Source: Erysipelotrichaceae bacterium (GTDB taxonomy: Bacteria; Bacillota_I; Bacilli_A; Acholeplasmatales; Anaeroplasmataceae). Taken from it: a DNA stretch of 64,000 nucleotides. The position numbers were made by a program, and so were the translations under genes. A model generated the notes under the pieces. It saw nothing but the letters and a program-made list of their open reading frames with translations, made no database searches and had not been told where the DNA came from. Positions 15,391 through 24,894 of this stretch are shown piece after piece. The DNA lies in NCBI GenBank assembly GCA_015059145.1, contig SVAZ01000002.1, forward strand, positions 62,001-126,000, in the 5' to 3' direction. Numbering within the stretch: the first letter of the stretch is position 1; every line of letters starts with the position of its first letter.

Positions 15391-18304
15391 TTATAACTTC
15401 TATTTTTTTAATAGTAAATGTCTCTTCGTTCTTATTATCCCTTTCAAGTTTGCCAAAGACATCATATAAACATTCCTTACTAACCTTAAATGACAATGAG
15501 TTATAAACATTTGGGAAAATAACAAATCGCTTATTTACTGATGGATCCTCAAAATGACCAACAAGCATTTTTTCATTATTCTTTGTTGTTATTTCTTTAA
15601 ATTCAGTTATTGAAGCTATAACCCTTGCCTCATAATTCATTCTACAATTTGCTAGTAGGATAGATTTATATTTTTTCGAAAGCTCATCAAAATTAGAAAA
15701 TATATTATATTCTAAGTTTAATCCTAAATATTTATATTCGTTTTCCTTTAGCTCATCAAAGCTATACTCACCCTTAGAGCTAGAGCCAACAATTCTTGCG
15801 AAGGCCAGGTCAAACTCTGTTATTGAGTCACACATTGATTTCTTTGTTCTTCCAAAGCAATCTAATGCTCCTGAAAATACAAGAGCCCTTATAACAGATT
15901 CAGAAAGAAAGCCGCAGCGTTGTCTGAACTCTTCATACGTTTTAAATATACCCTTATTTCTTTCCTCTAGGATTTGATTAGCCACAATGTATCCAATAGA
16001 TGTAATACTATTAAGAGGCATAATCAGCTCGTTATTATATAAAACAAATTTAGTTGTAGAAAAATTAATATTAGGCTTAGCTACCTTAACGCCTCTTTCT
16101 TTTGCATACTTTATATAGCTACCAAGCTGAGAACCAAGCATATCATTTAAAACATTAGCCATAAAAATAGGAAAATAATTTGCTTTAAAATAAGCCATCT
16201 GATATGAAAGCATTGCATAGGCTACAGAATGTGATCTATTGAAACCATAGTTGGCAAACTTATAGATTAAATCATATATATCCTTTGCAATATTCTTGCT
16301 GTAGCCTTTATTAATTGACTTATTTATAAAATCAGCCTCTAATGCATCAAGCATTGTAGAATCCTTCTTAGAAACTGCTCTTCTTAAAACATCAGCCTCA
16401 CCCAAAGAATAACCAGCAAAGGTTTGAGCTATTTTCATTATTTGCTCTTGATAAACAATAATACCATATGTCGGCTTCAAAATAGGCTCAAGCACAGGGT
16501 GAATATATTTAAAATCACCCTTATGCTTACGCCTAATAAACTCATCTATATTGTCCATAGGCCCAGGTCTATATAATGCAAGAACAGCAACCAAATCCTC
16601 AAAGCATGTCGGCTTTAGCTTTGTTAGAACCTGTCTAATGCCTTGAGATTCTAACTGGAATATTCCAAGCGTATCACCTGTTTGTAATAGCTTAAATGTC
16701 TTTGCATCATCTAGTGGAAGACCTCTTAAGAACCTCATGTCGAAGCCTCCCGCATCCTGCATCATACCATCTAGCATAGTTAAATTTTTGATTCCAAGGA
16801 AATCCATTTTAAGCAGTCCAATTCTCTCTAAATCAGAGGCTTCTAGCTGTGATTGAAATAACCCATTAATTCCTTCTTGAAGTGGAATAATCTCATCAAG
16901 TGGCACACTTGATAAAATTATGCCCGCCGCATGAGTTGATATATGTCTAGGTAATCCTTCTATTCCTCTTGCAATGTATAGGAATTCATATAATTCATTA
17001 TCCTTATATTCTTCAAGTAATCTATCATATCCATATTGCAGTACCATTGCAATTATCTTTTCAACTCTAGAATCATCTATTTTATAAATACGTGCTAAAT
17101 CGCGAATAGAGGATTTTACTAAGAATGTACCAAAGGCAGATATGTTACAAACATGCTCCTTACCATAAACATTTTTAACATGCTCTATTACATCATCTCT
17201 ATAAATATCCGGAAAATCAGTATCTATATCTGGCATACTGATACGCTCAGGATTTAAAAATCTTTCAAATAATAAATCATATTTAATTGGGTCAACCTCG
17301 GTAATTCCTAATGCGTACGAAACAAGACTTCCTGCAGCACTACCTCTACCTGGCCCAACTAAAATATTCTTTTGCTTAGCATATTTAATAAAATCCCAAA
17401 CAATTAAGAAATAATCATCGTATCCCATTTTATTAATAACTGAAAGCTCATAGTCTAAGCGTTCATAATAATTACGACTAGCCTTACCTCTCTTTTCAAT
17501 ACCCTTAATACATAAAGCTCTAAGGAAGTCCTTAGAGGATGCACCCTTAGTATTTGGATATTTAGGAAGCTCTATCTTATCATTAAATAAATTCAAATGG
17601 ATTTGCTTGATAAACTCATCAACCCTTGAATCAAACATAGGATTAATCTCAAAGCTATAATCATCAAATTGATCAATCATGACAGGATGATCGCCAATTT
17701 TAGTAAGTGCCTCGTAAATCTTAACATCCTTATGAGCAAGATATCGGCATTGATGAATAGGCAAGCATCTAACATCAGTTTCCTGTGCATAAGCCTCCAT
17801 TTGCTTATTAAGCTCAAGCTTACTTAGCTTATTTGTATAGCTAACACCTATATACGGATCTTTAAATTCCTTAATCTTATTTAGATATTCTATTAGGATA
17901 TTGTGCTCCTTAGCATAAATTAGCCTTTCAAAAAAGGAATCATTAAAAACAAAAATAATGCTTATATCATCATATTCCTTAATAGCTTCAATATCCTCAA
18001 GCCCTTCTGTTTTTACAAGCTTACTTATCTTTAAAAGAGATTTATACCCGTTATTATTCTTCGCATATAATAATGCCTTTGAAATGTTTTGGTCTTCAGT
18101 TTTGTAACTAAATTCTAAACCTATAATAGGTTTAATATTTGCTTCCATACATTTTTTATAAAATTTATAATTACCATATAAATTACTATCAGTTATAGTC
18201 AAAAAATCAAATGAATGCTTTTTGGCCAAACTAATATAATCATCTAAACGATTAGAATTTGCAAGCATATTATATTCAGTTTGACCATAAATAAAGCCCT
18301 TCAT
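15386..18304 (-). CDS. dnaE: DNA polymerase III alpha subunit, DnaE type
   Basis: Replicative polymerase; in Firmicutes DnaE usually works beside PolC on lagging-strand starts. 972 residues, about 100-150 shorter than common DnaE. The catalytic palm shows VGPGRGSAAGSLV and PDIDTDFPD (two catalytic Asp), then the fingers RPGPMDNI and YQEQIMKIAQ, and a tandem HhH region. The N-terminal PHP domain lacks its usual metal ligands: HxH near residue 8 reads YGQT and TDH reads TDS, so its pyrophosphatase or proofreading role is probably lost. The end is a short OB-fold region. Confidence 0.95.
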   Translation of the reverse strand: MKGFIYGQTEYNMLANSNRLDDYISLAKKHSFDFLTITDSNLYGNYKFYKKCMEANIKPIIGLEFSYKTEDQNISKALLYAKNNNGYKSLLKISKLVKTEGLEDIEAIKEYDDISIIFVFNDSFFERLIYAKEHNILIEYLNKIKEFKDPYIGVSYTNKLSKLELNKQMEAYAQETDVRCLPIHQCRYLAHKDVKIYEALTKIGDHPVMIDQFDDYSFEINPMFDSRVDEFIKQIHLNLFNDKIELPKYPNTKGASSKDFLRALCIKGIEKRGKASRNYYERLDYELSVINKMGYDDYFLIVWDFIKYAKQKNILVGPGRGSAAGSLVSYALGITEVDPIKYDLLFERFLNPERISMPDIDTDFPDIYRDDVIEHVKNVYGKEHVCNISAFGTFLVKSSIRDLARIYKIDDSRVEKIIAMVLQYGYDRLLEEYKDNELYEFLYIARGIEGLPRHISTHAAGIILSSVPLDEIIPLQEGINGLFQSQLEASDLERIGLLKMDFLGIKNLTMLDGMMQDAGGFDMRFLRGLPLDDAKTFKLLQTGDTLGIFQLESQGIRQVLTKLKPTCFEDLVAVLALYRPGPMDNIDEFIRRKHKGDFKYIHPVLEPILKPTYGIIVYQEQIMKIAQTFAGYSLGEADVLRRAVSKKDSTMLDALEADFINKSINKGYSKNIAKDIYDLIYKFANYGFNRSHSVAYAMLSYQMAYFKANYFPIFMANVLNDMLGSQLGSYIKYAKERGVKVAKPNINFSTTKFVLYNNELIMPLNSITSIGYIVANQILEERNKGIFKTYEEFRQRCGFLSESVIRALVFSGALDCFGRTKKSMCDSITEFDLAFARIVGSSSKGEYSFDELKENEYKYLGLNLEYNIFSNFDELSKKYKSILLANCRMNYEARVIASITEFKEITTKNNEKMLVGHFEDPSVNKRFVIFPNVYNSLSFKVSKECLYDVFGKLERDNKNEETFTIKKIEVIK

Positions 18305-18337
18305 TTAATTCACCCACTTTATGTTAATTTTACAACA

Positions 18338-19780
18338 TTAGGAGTTTTTTTTAAATGCTTTTATTTTTTTAATTGTCAAAAATATAATTATCAGAGCTAG
18401 ACCACCTATAATTAAGAGATAGTATACATTATTATTGCTTTCAGAAGCATTTGCTACACTTATAAGCGATGTCTTATCCTTTATTATTTTTAGCTTAATT
18501 CTTTTTGTTGCGGTAAGAGCAGACGAGTTGATTACATACACCTCTATATAATATTCTCCAGGAGTATTATAATCTACACTATAATCAAACACCTCAATCG
18601 AATTAATAACATTAGGATCAGACTCATCATATATAGACACATAATCTAATATATCAAAGCTTGACGATTCGTATATAACTATTTCATCACATTCAATAAT
18701 AGGCTTTTCATAGCTACGAAGTCTAACCTCAAGTGTAGATGTGACTTCATAGCTCCCATCAGTATATGTGTATAAAACATTATAGTTTCCAACCTTATTT
18801 TCAACATTTGAACTTATAAATAAATTATCATAATTAATAGTTTGATTATCTTCTATTTTAGAAATATACCTTTTAAAATCAAATACTTCAAAATTTTCTT
18901 TATAATCTAAAATTACTACCTCATCAGTTAAGTGAATAACAGGTTTTTTATCATCAGTAATATTCACATGAAATGAAATACTAGTTTCCAGTCCAACAGC
19001 ATTTTTGACCGATGCCTCATATTCATATAAACCTACATTAGAGGTATCAATTAGGGGAATCTTAATATGACTTGATAAGTCACCATCTATTTCATCACTT
19101 GCATAAAAATAGCTAGCTATATCAGCATTTGAATTCAATTCAATATTAATAGGTATCCCTTCGTTTTTATATCCTATGCTTGGATAGGTATCTTCAAACA
19201 CCTCTATTTGATAGTTTGCACTTGATTCGTTAAATTTTTGATCTATGGCAATGATATTCACCTGATAACTACCAAGCTTATTAAAATCAACATTTGAATC
19301 AGCTTTAATTATTAAATCTGTATAATAATTATCCTTAATAATAGCATTAGATAATAAATCAAAGGTAGAACCTCTTCTTAGCTTAACATTATTATTTATA
19401 ATTTTTATCTCAGGAGCTATCTCATCATAAACAATAAATTTAACCTTACACTTATAGCCCGGACATGTCCCCGGTCTATATATGCTGTTTTCATATGCTT
19501 TATACCAAACCTCATATTCTCCAACCTTAGAGGTATCAACATCAGATAAATAATATAGCCAATCACCATCCATTAAATACGTTATATTCGCATCATATAC
19601 AGCAACATTATCGACATATAACGTAGCACATGGCTCCTTCTTATAATCCTCTATAGAAGCACCCACAGGCACATATACAATGCTATTAGTCCATTCATAT
19701 CGATATGATTTGGCAGATAATTTAATACCAATTAGTATAAAAAATAAAATACTAGATAGGATCATTAAAGCCTTCTTCAT
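18338..19780 (-). CDS. Cell-surface protein with Ig-like (DUF5011-type) repeats
   Basis: 480 residues: signal peptide (about 1-22), then a run of beta-sandwich repeats of about 75-80 residues with the recurring DxxxP.I and GxYxVxxxAxD patterns (EIAPEIKII... GSYQVNIIAIDQ; KPVIHL... GNYNVLYTYTDG; KPIIECDE... GEYYIEVYVI), then a C-terminal membrane anchor (about 453-472) and KKIKAFKKNS. These domains usually mediate adhesion or interaction. It starts 1 base after the RNPP-like regulator stop, so the regulator and surface protein form one unit. Confidence 0.75.
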   Translation of the reverse strand: MKKALMILSSILFFILIGIKLSAKSYRYEWTNSIVYVPVGASIEDYKKEPCATLYVDNVAVYDANITYLMDGDWLYYLSDVDTSKVGEYEVWYKAYENSIYRPGTCPGYKCKVKFIVYDEIAPEIKIINNNVKLRRGSTFDLLSNAIIKDNYYTDLIIKADSNVDFNKLGSYQVNIIAIDQKFNESSANYQIEVFEDTYPSIGYKNEGIPINIELNSNADIASYFYASDEIDGDLSSHIKIPLIDTSNVGLYEYEASVKNAVGLETSISFHVNITDDKKPVIHLTDEVVILDYKENFEVFDFKRYISKIEDNQTINYDNLFISSNVENKVGNYNVLYTYTDGSYEVTSTLEVRLRSYEKPIIECDEIVIYESSSFDILDYVSIYDESDPNVINSIEVFDYSVDYNTPGEYYIEVYVINSSALTATKRIKLKIIKDKTSLISVANASESNNNVYYLLIIGGLALIIIFLTIKKIKAFKKNS

Positions 19781-19781
19781 T

Positions 19782-20963
19782 TCACTTTGTCCCCTTTAGC
19801 TGCTGATATGTAATATTAAAAAGCTTATATTTTGTAAACCTATTGCATATAGTTGAAAGCTCATTCAAAAAGAAATCCTTAGCATATCCAGCATTGTATC
19901 TTCTAATCATAGGTATTGCTATATTACTGATAAATTTATATTTATCTAAATCATTATCCAAGATTAGATATTTTAAAAATAATGGATTAAAATCAACATC
20001 AAAGCTAAGATCATTCAGCATTTCAATTTCTGCCGTTATTTTTTTCTTGTCAAATTTTACCAATCCCAAATAATAAAAAAATGGAGTGACTCCCTCTAGC
20101 CATTCAAACTTATATTTTATATTAGGGCTATAAATAATTTTAGATAAAAGATAAAGAGTCTTTTTATATTGCTCATTATTTATTATTTTTAAAATGTCTG
20201 AATATCTTTTAATTTCCTTATTTTGAATCAAATAAAGACACATAATATAGCGAAGCTCATCTAAATAATTCAAATACCCGATCTTAACCAAATACTCTGT
20301 TAGCTTATCATATTCAAATATTGCAGAAGGACTATTAATCGTCACATAGCTAAAGTATTTATATTTTAAAGTAAGAAACCTAAGTTCTACAGGCAAATCA
20401 GTTTTTTCAATAAATTCTAGTGTATCTAAAGCATCATCTAGCTCTTGCGTATAAAATAAAAAAATAGATTCAAATACAGCATATGCCTTAACATCATAGT
20501 CAGTAACTGATCCTATAAGCCTTAATATTTCATATGATATTTTGCGTGCCTTATCGTATTCCTTATTCATAATATAAGATATAAATAGTACTATCTTATA
20601 TCTACATGTTGTAATATCCCTACCCTGCTCTACTATGGATTTAAGCTTTTCCTTATCATTGCTGATAAACGCTACTACTGCTTCTCGAATTATTTCCTTA
20701 AGATTAAATAGTGTTTGCATTTTCTCCTGAGAGAAATCCAATCTAGTGCATAACTCCTTTAAATAAAATTTGTTCGGTGTGATCTTATTATTTTCAACCT
20801 TACTTAAATAAGAAACAGAGCATAGCTCATCTGCAACAGAGGATAAGGTTTTTGATTGCTTAAGCCTTCTTTGCTTTAGCTCAGTACCTATTAAGCTGTA
20901 TAAGCCTTCAGCTTGTGTAATTCGTTCTCTAATCTCTTTTTTAATTGTTTTAACTACATCCAT
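19782..20963 (-). CDS. Helix-turn-helix regulator with TPR-like C-domain (Rgg/PlcR-like)
   Basis: 393 residues. An N-terminal XRE-type helix-turn-helix (about 30-85: IGTELKQRRLKQSKTLSSVA, SYLSKVENNKITP) is followed by about 300 residues of paired helices as in RNPP peptide-sensing regulators. Start set at MDVVKTI: GAGGTG lies 6 bases before it, and the upstream GTG is part of that site. Cotranscribed with the Ig-like surface protein. No pheromone-like ORF was found beside it, so its ligand is unknown. Confidence 0.75.
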   Translation of the reverse strand: MDVVKTIKKEIRERITQAEGLYSLIGTELKQRRLKQSKTLSSVADELCSVSYLSKVENNKITPNKFYLKELCTRLDFSQEKMQTLFNLKEIIREAVVAFISNDKEKLKSIVEQGRDITTCRYKIVLFISYIMNKEYDKARKISYEILRLIGSVTDYDVKAYAVFESIFLFYTQELDDALDTLEFIEKTDLPVELRFLTLKYKYFSYVTINSPSAIFEYDKLTEYLVKIGYLNYLDELRYIMCLYLIQNKEIKRYSDILKIINNEQYKKTLYLLSKIIYSPNIKYKFEWLEGVTPFFYYLGLVKFDKKKITAEIEMLNDLSFDVDFNPLFLKYLILDNDLDKYKFISNIAIPMIRRYNAGYAKDFFLNELSTICNRFTKYKLFNITYQQLKGTK

Positions 20964-20987
20964 TTTTTTCACCTCGTGCTTTTTTTT

Positions 20988-21018
20988 ATTATAAAGGCTA
21001 CAAGATAAATGTCTACAA
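20988..21018 (-). promoter_or_regulatory. Promoter region of the regulator/surface-protein unit
   Basis: -10 TATAAT (20988-20993) and -35-like TTGTAG (21013-21018, 19-base spacer). TTGTAG recurs at 20998-21003, 15 bp away, so this may be a direct-repeat operator. Confidence 0.4.
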
Positions 21019-21057
21019 AATGATAGATTGATAAAAAAACTTTTTTACAATAAGGAT

Positions 21058-21225
21058 TTATTCATTATATTGTATCAAGCAGGAAAAAGAAAAAATTTGT
21101 TCGCCATTAAAATTAAAATGACTAGCTTGGTACGAAATATTTATTACATCCTTATCACTAATAAACTCATTAACATTTTTTTCTAAATCCTCTTCATGCT
21201 CAAAATCAAATATTTTAACCTTCAT
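21058..21225 (-). CDS. Cse60-family sporulation protein
   Basis: 55 residues. The start MKVKIFDFEHEEDLEKNVNEF and the end FSFSCLIQY match the Cse60 family, a sigma-E-linked small protein of B. subtilis (function unknown). GGTGATTTTT lies directly before the ATG. It is monocistronic between nth and the regulator gene. It fits with the other sporulation genes in this window. Confidence 0.75.
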   Translation of the reverse strand: MKVKIFDFEHEEDLEKNVNEFISDKDVINISYQASHFNFNGEQIFSFSCLIQYNE

Positions 21226-21281
21226 AAAAATCACCAATTAAATACTAATGAATAATAAATAAAAAAAATAGAGAATTTTCT

Positions 21282-21902
21282 CTATTTCTTACAATAAGCA
21301 ATCAACTTACATTGATCACATTTTGGGTTGATTGATTTACAATGATATCTACCAAACAATAGAAACAAATGGTGCGCATCAATCCATTCATCCCTTGGTA
21401 TATATTTCATGTAAGACTTTTCAGCATCAAGAACTGTTTCCTTACTATTAATATATCCTAATCTAATTGCCATTCTATGAAGATGTGTATCAACAGGAAT
21501 AGCTGGAATATTAAAAGCAAGAGCCAAAACTACTAAGGCAGTTTTTCTTCCAACACCAGGAAGCTTCATAAGCTCTTCTAATGTATTTGGTACTTCGTTA
21601 TTAAAATCATAATATATTGCTTTACCTAAATTGATTAAATTGTTAGCCTTGTTCTTTGCTAGGCCTAAGCTAACAATAATATTATATACATCAGAATAAG
21701 CAGCCTCTGATAAAGCTTTAGGAGTAGGATATCTTTTAAATAATTCTTCAGTAACAATATTAACCCTTTTATCAGTAGTTTGAGCTGATAATAAAACTGC
21801 ACAAACAAGTTCAAATGAATTGTTGAAATTAAGCTCAGGCTCTCTATTTGGAATAACTTCCTTCAGTATTTCTATAATTTCTTCTGAAGTCTTCTTATTC
21901 AT
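21282..21902 (-). CDS. nth: Endonuclease III
   Basis: DNA glycosylase/AP lyase for oxidised pyrimidines (base-excision repair). 206 residues, normal length. Helix-hairpin-helix LPGVGRKTALVVL contains the catalytic Lys; the catalytic Asp is in VDTHLHRMA; the C-terminal iron-sulphur cysteines are spaced C-X6-C-X2-C-X5-C. Overlaps dnaD by one base, as in Bacillus dnaD-nth. Confidence 0.96.
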   Translation of the reverse strand: MNKKTSEEIIEILKEVIPNREPELNFNNSFELVCAVLLSAQTTDKRVNIVTEELFKRYPTPKALSEAAYSDVYNIIVSLGLAKNKANNLINLGKAIYYDFNNEVPNTLEELMKLPGVGRKTALVVLALAFNIPAIPVDTHLHRMAIRLGYINSKETVLDAEKSYMKYIPRDEWIDAHHLFLLFGRYHCKSINPKCDQCKLIAYCKK

Positions 21903-22504
21903 TATTTTATACTATTGAAAAAAGCCTGAACACATTTTGGAGCCGGTGAAGCCTTAGGCTTTTCATCCTCCTCTTTAATCGCAAGAGCCTGTGCAATATT
22001 TTTTATACTCAATAGCTTATCCTTAGATTTTAAATTCTCTACAGCTCTTATAAAATCATTAAGCCTATAACAATCCTCAATAACAAGGCTTGAGACAATA
22101 TCTAACTCTTTAGCAACTAATAATCTATTAAACTCTTCCTTCAAATATTTATTCACTTGGAAAAGCTCATCATCAGGATTAGAAATTTTGTTATTCAATA
22201 ATCTTTCAGCCTTGGCAAAAAAACCATCTAATGAAATATGCTCAACCCCTGTGCCGTTATCATAATTTATATATATTTCATAAAACATTCTTTCAAGCAA
22301 CCCAAGCAATGCTTTTTCTAAATGAGTCTTCGTAAGAGATAAAGATTTAAATGAATTTGTTGACATTATCTTTGAGCTCTTATAATTATCTAAAAGCTTT
22401 ATCAAAACAACTGTTTCATCAGCCGATAATGATAACTGCTTTGTATTATTTAATATAAATTTTTGATAATCAAAGCAGTCACACTCATATAGCTTCTTAA
22501 TCAT
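21902..22504 (-). CDS. dnaD: DnaD-type primosome protein
   Basis: Primosomal protein that remodels origin DNA in Firmicutes. About 200 residues. The N-terminal winged-helix part shows LSADETVVLIKLLDNYK, typical of DnaD; the C-terminal domain (about 110-180) is shorter and less conserved. Identification leans on its place before nth. ATG 22504 follows the dapB stop by one base. Confidence 0.85.
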   Translation of the reverse strand: MIKKLYECDCFDYQKFILNNTKQLSLSADETVVLIKLLDNYKSSKIMSTNSFKSLSLTKTHLEKALLGLLERMFYEIYINYDNGTGVEHISLDGFFAKAERLLNNKISNPDDELFQVNKYLKEEFNRLLVAKELDIVSSLVIEDCYRLNDFIRAVENLKSKDKLLSIKNIAQALAIKEEDEKPKASPAPKCVQAFFNSIK

Positions 22505-22505
22505 T

Positions 22506-23129
22506 TTAATCACTTCCTAATAAATTTGTTAATACTTCATCAAAACCCTCTAAAAAGGCATTAGTATTTGTAACCTCATGGCGTATTGCTATTTGTTCAT
22601 TTTCTGATGAAAAAATAAGCTCGTGAATAGGAGGAGCATGATTTATTCTTAACGATTGTATTTTATCTAATGAAATATCTAAATCTCTAGCTAGCATTTT
22701 AGCAGTGCCACTAGGGGAATCCTTTTTAGTTGATGCATGTATTTCTATAAAATCAAATAAAGAATAATCGTTCTTAATGATTTTTATTAGCCTAGAAAAT
22801 AATCCAATTCCCTTAGAATAATTTGCTGACCAATAAAATAAATCACTACCCTTTTCCTTTAGCTCATCTAATAATTCATCAGTATAGCCTGTTGTTCCAC
22901 TTAAGGTTAATATGTTATTCTCAAGTGCATAGCATAGCTCATCAAATGCATTTGTATTTGAAAAATCAACTACTACATCTATCTTTTCTTTTACATCACT
23001 TAAATGCTTATAGGTTTTTACTTTACTACAATTAATGAGATCAATACCAACAATTTCAAATCTATCCTTGAAATAATCATATAACCTTTGGCCCATTCTA
23101 CCACTAATGCCAATAATTGCCATTAACAT
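22506..23129 (-). CDS. dapB: 4-hydroxy-tetrahydrodipicolinate reductase
   Basis: NAD(P)H-dependent step in making diaminopimelate/lysine and, in spore formers, the precursor of dipicolinate. 207 residues, shorter than the usual 240-270. Nucleotide loop GISGRMGQ, SGTTGY, and the substrate/catalytic region KDSPSGTAK are present. Start set where GGTGAT lies 4 bases upstream. It lies between rnc and dnaD; no other lysine genes are near. Confidence 0.93.
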   Translation of the reverse strand: MLMAIIGISGRMGQRLYDYFKDRFEIVGIDLINCSKVKTYKHLSDVKEKIDVVVDFSNTNAFDELCYALENNILTLSGTTGYTDELLDELKEKGSDLFYWSANYSKGIGLFSRLIKIIKNDYSLFDFIEIHASTKKDSPSGTAKMLARDLDISLDKIQSLRINHAPPIHELIFSSENEQIAIRHEVTNTNAFLEGFDEVLTNLLGSD

Positions 23130-23170
23130 ATGAATCACCATTTTATTATATGATTTCAAAAATAAATTCG

Positions 23171-23836
23171 TTAATTCGCTTCTTTATCTAAGGCTGATTT
23201 AGCAGCCTGCTGTTGAGCTTCCTTCTTTGTTTTACCAATTCCAGTGCCCATTAATATATCATCCATATATACGACCGCCTCAAAGGTTTTATCGTTTGCA
23301 GGACCAAAGTCTTTTATAATTTCATAGCGAATACTTCTTTTTTCGCTTTGAAGTTTTTCTTGAAGAATTGATTTATAATCCTTAAATTGCAATTCCTTAG
23401 AATATGGAAAAATTACTCTTGATGCTATTTCATAAGCAGCATCAAATCCAGCATCTAAATAAACAGCACCTAATAATGCTTCAAAGGCGTCAGCAATAAT
23501 TGCTGGACGTTGTCGTCCACCACTACTCTCCTCACCCTTACCAAGCATTAGATATTTAGGCAGATTTATTTTAGAGGCATATAAATCTAATGCCTCCTCA
23601 CAAACTGCCTTTGCACGTGTTTTTGTTAAAACACCTTCATCTAAATCAATTGCATCAAAAAGATGCTTAGACATAGCAAGTTCTAAAACAGCATCACCTA
23701 AAAATTCAAGTCTTTCATTGTTCTTTAAAGCATGCTCGTTAGCATATGATGAGTGAGTAAGTGCCTCCTTCAATAAATCAATGTCCTTAAATTTATATCC
23801 AATTACACTTTCTAATTCACTCAATAAATTATTCAT
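23171..23836 (-). CDS. rnc: Ribonuclease III
   Basis: Double-strand RNA endonuclease for rRNA and mRNA processing. 221 residues. Catalytic signature NERLEFLGDAVLEL, second acidic site ADAFEALLGAVYLDAG, then a C-terminal double-stranded RNA-binding domain (about 155-220, ending KTKKEAQQQAAKSALDK). Overlaps the plsX end by 8 bases. Confidence 0.97.
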   Translation of the reverse strand: MNNLLSELESVIGYKFKDIDLLKEALTHSSYANEHALKNNERLEFLGDAVLELAMSKHLFDAIDLDEGVLTKTRAKAVCEEALDLYASKINLPKYLMLGKGEESSGGRQRPAIIADAFEALLGAVYLDAGFDAAYEIASRVIFPYSKELQFKDYKSILQEKLQSEKRSIRYEIIKDFGPANDKTFEAVVYMDDILMGTGIGKTKKEAQQQAAKSALDKEAN

Positions 23837-24839
23837 TCTTATTTTCCTCTTCCTTTGGGAAGGCCATTACAACCTTGTTAATCAAGTCAGCCTTAACCAT
23901 TTGTACAACTTGCTTAATTGCACTACCAAATGCATAACCATCAGAATTACCATGAGCCTTGACAACTGGCTTACCAATACCAAAAATCATTGCTCCTCCT
24001 ACTTCCTTAGTATCCATTCTCTTAGCAAATCTTTTTAAATTCTTCTTCATAAATAGGTAGCCAATCTTACCACCTAAAGATGCTTTAATTTCTTGCTTAA
24101 GCATTCTAGCCATATTCTTTGCAGTGCCCTCTAATGACTTCATAGCAATATTACCTGAATAACCATCAGACACTACAATGTTTGTAGGACAGTTGCATAA
24201 TTCATCCGGTTCAACATTACCACAGAATTTAATATTAGGTAAATCCTTTAAATAATAATAAGATTCCTTATCGAATTCTCTTCCCTTTCCAGGCTCAGAA
24301 CCAATATTTAGCATACCTACAGTTGGATCCTTAATTCCTAATACCTCTTTTGCTGCAACAGTCGCAAATACGGCAAATTGTCCTAAATGCTCTGGCTTTA
24401 ATTCAACGTTTGCACCAACATCTAATAATAATCTAGGTTGTCCATCGAAATTAGGAAGAATCGGACATAACGCAACTCTTTCCATTTCCTTTAATCTTCT
24501 AATAATAAGATGAGCAGCCATTACTACACATTGAGTAGGACCACTTGTAACTACTGCATCAACCTCACCATTCTTTGCAGCATACATAGCCATACATAAA
24601 GATGAATTCTTGTTATTTCTTACAGCTCTAATTGGGTCCTTCTCACCCATATCCATAGTTTCAGTTGTATGAACAATACTTATTCTTTCACTTTTTGTTA
24701 ATAATGGCTTGATTTTATTTTCATCACCAAATAGAACAATCTCAATATCTTTAAACATAGAGATAGCGCGCATTGCTCCAGGAACTGTTGCTTCTACCCC
24801 TTTATCTCCACCATTAGCATCTACACCAATTTTAATCAT
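23829..24839 (-). CDS. plsX: Phosphate acyltransferase PlsX
   Basis: Makes acyl-phosphate from acyl-ACP for membrane phospholipid synthesis with PlsY. About 336 residues with the family start IGVDANGGDKG and the conserved NIGSEPGKG. Start chosen at the second of two close ATGs (MIKIG) by family alignment; AGGAGG lies 9 bases before it. In many Bacilli fabD, fabG and acpP follow plsX; here rnc follows directly. Confidence 0.95.
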   Translation of the reverse strand: MIKIGVDANGGDKGVEATVPGAMRAISMFKDIEIVLFGDENKIKPLLTKSERISIVHTTETMDMGEKDPIRAVRNNKNSSLCMAMYAAKNGEVDAVVTSGPTQCVVMAAHLIIRRLKEMERVALCPILPNFDGQPRLLLDVGANVELKPEHLGQFAVFATVAAKEVLGIKDPTVGMLNIGSEPGKGREFDKESYYYLKDLPNIKFCGNVEPDELCNCPTNIVVSDGYSGNIAMKSLEGTAKNMARMLKQEIKASLGGKIGYLFMKKNLKRFAKRMDTKEVGGAMIFGIGKPVVKAHGNSDGYAFGSAIKQVVQMVKADLINKVVMAFPKEEENKNE

Positions 24840-24894
24840 AATCATAATCCTCCTAAATAATTAAATATATTATACAATTTTCTGCATATAAAAA

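Noticed and set aside
20973-21057. Pheromone ORF for the regulator at 19782-20963
   Set aside because: No short ORF with ribosome site and signal-like start was found in the gap; the nearby small ORF is Cse60-like.
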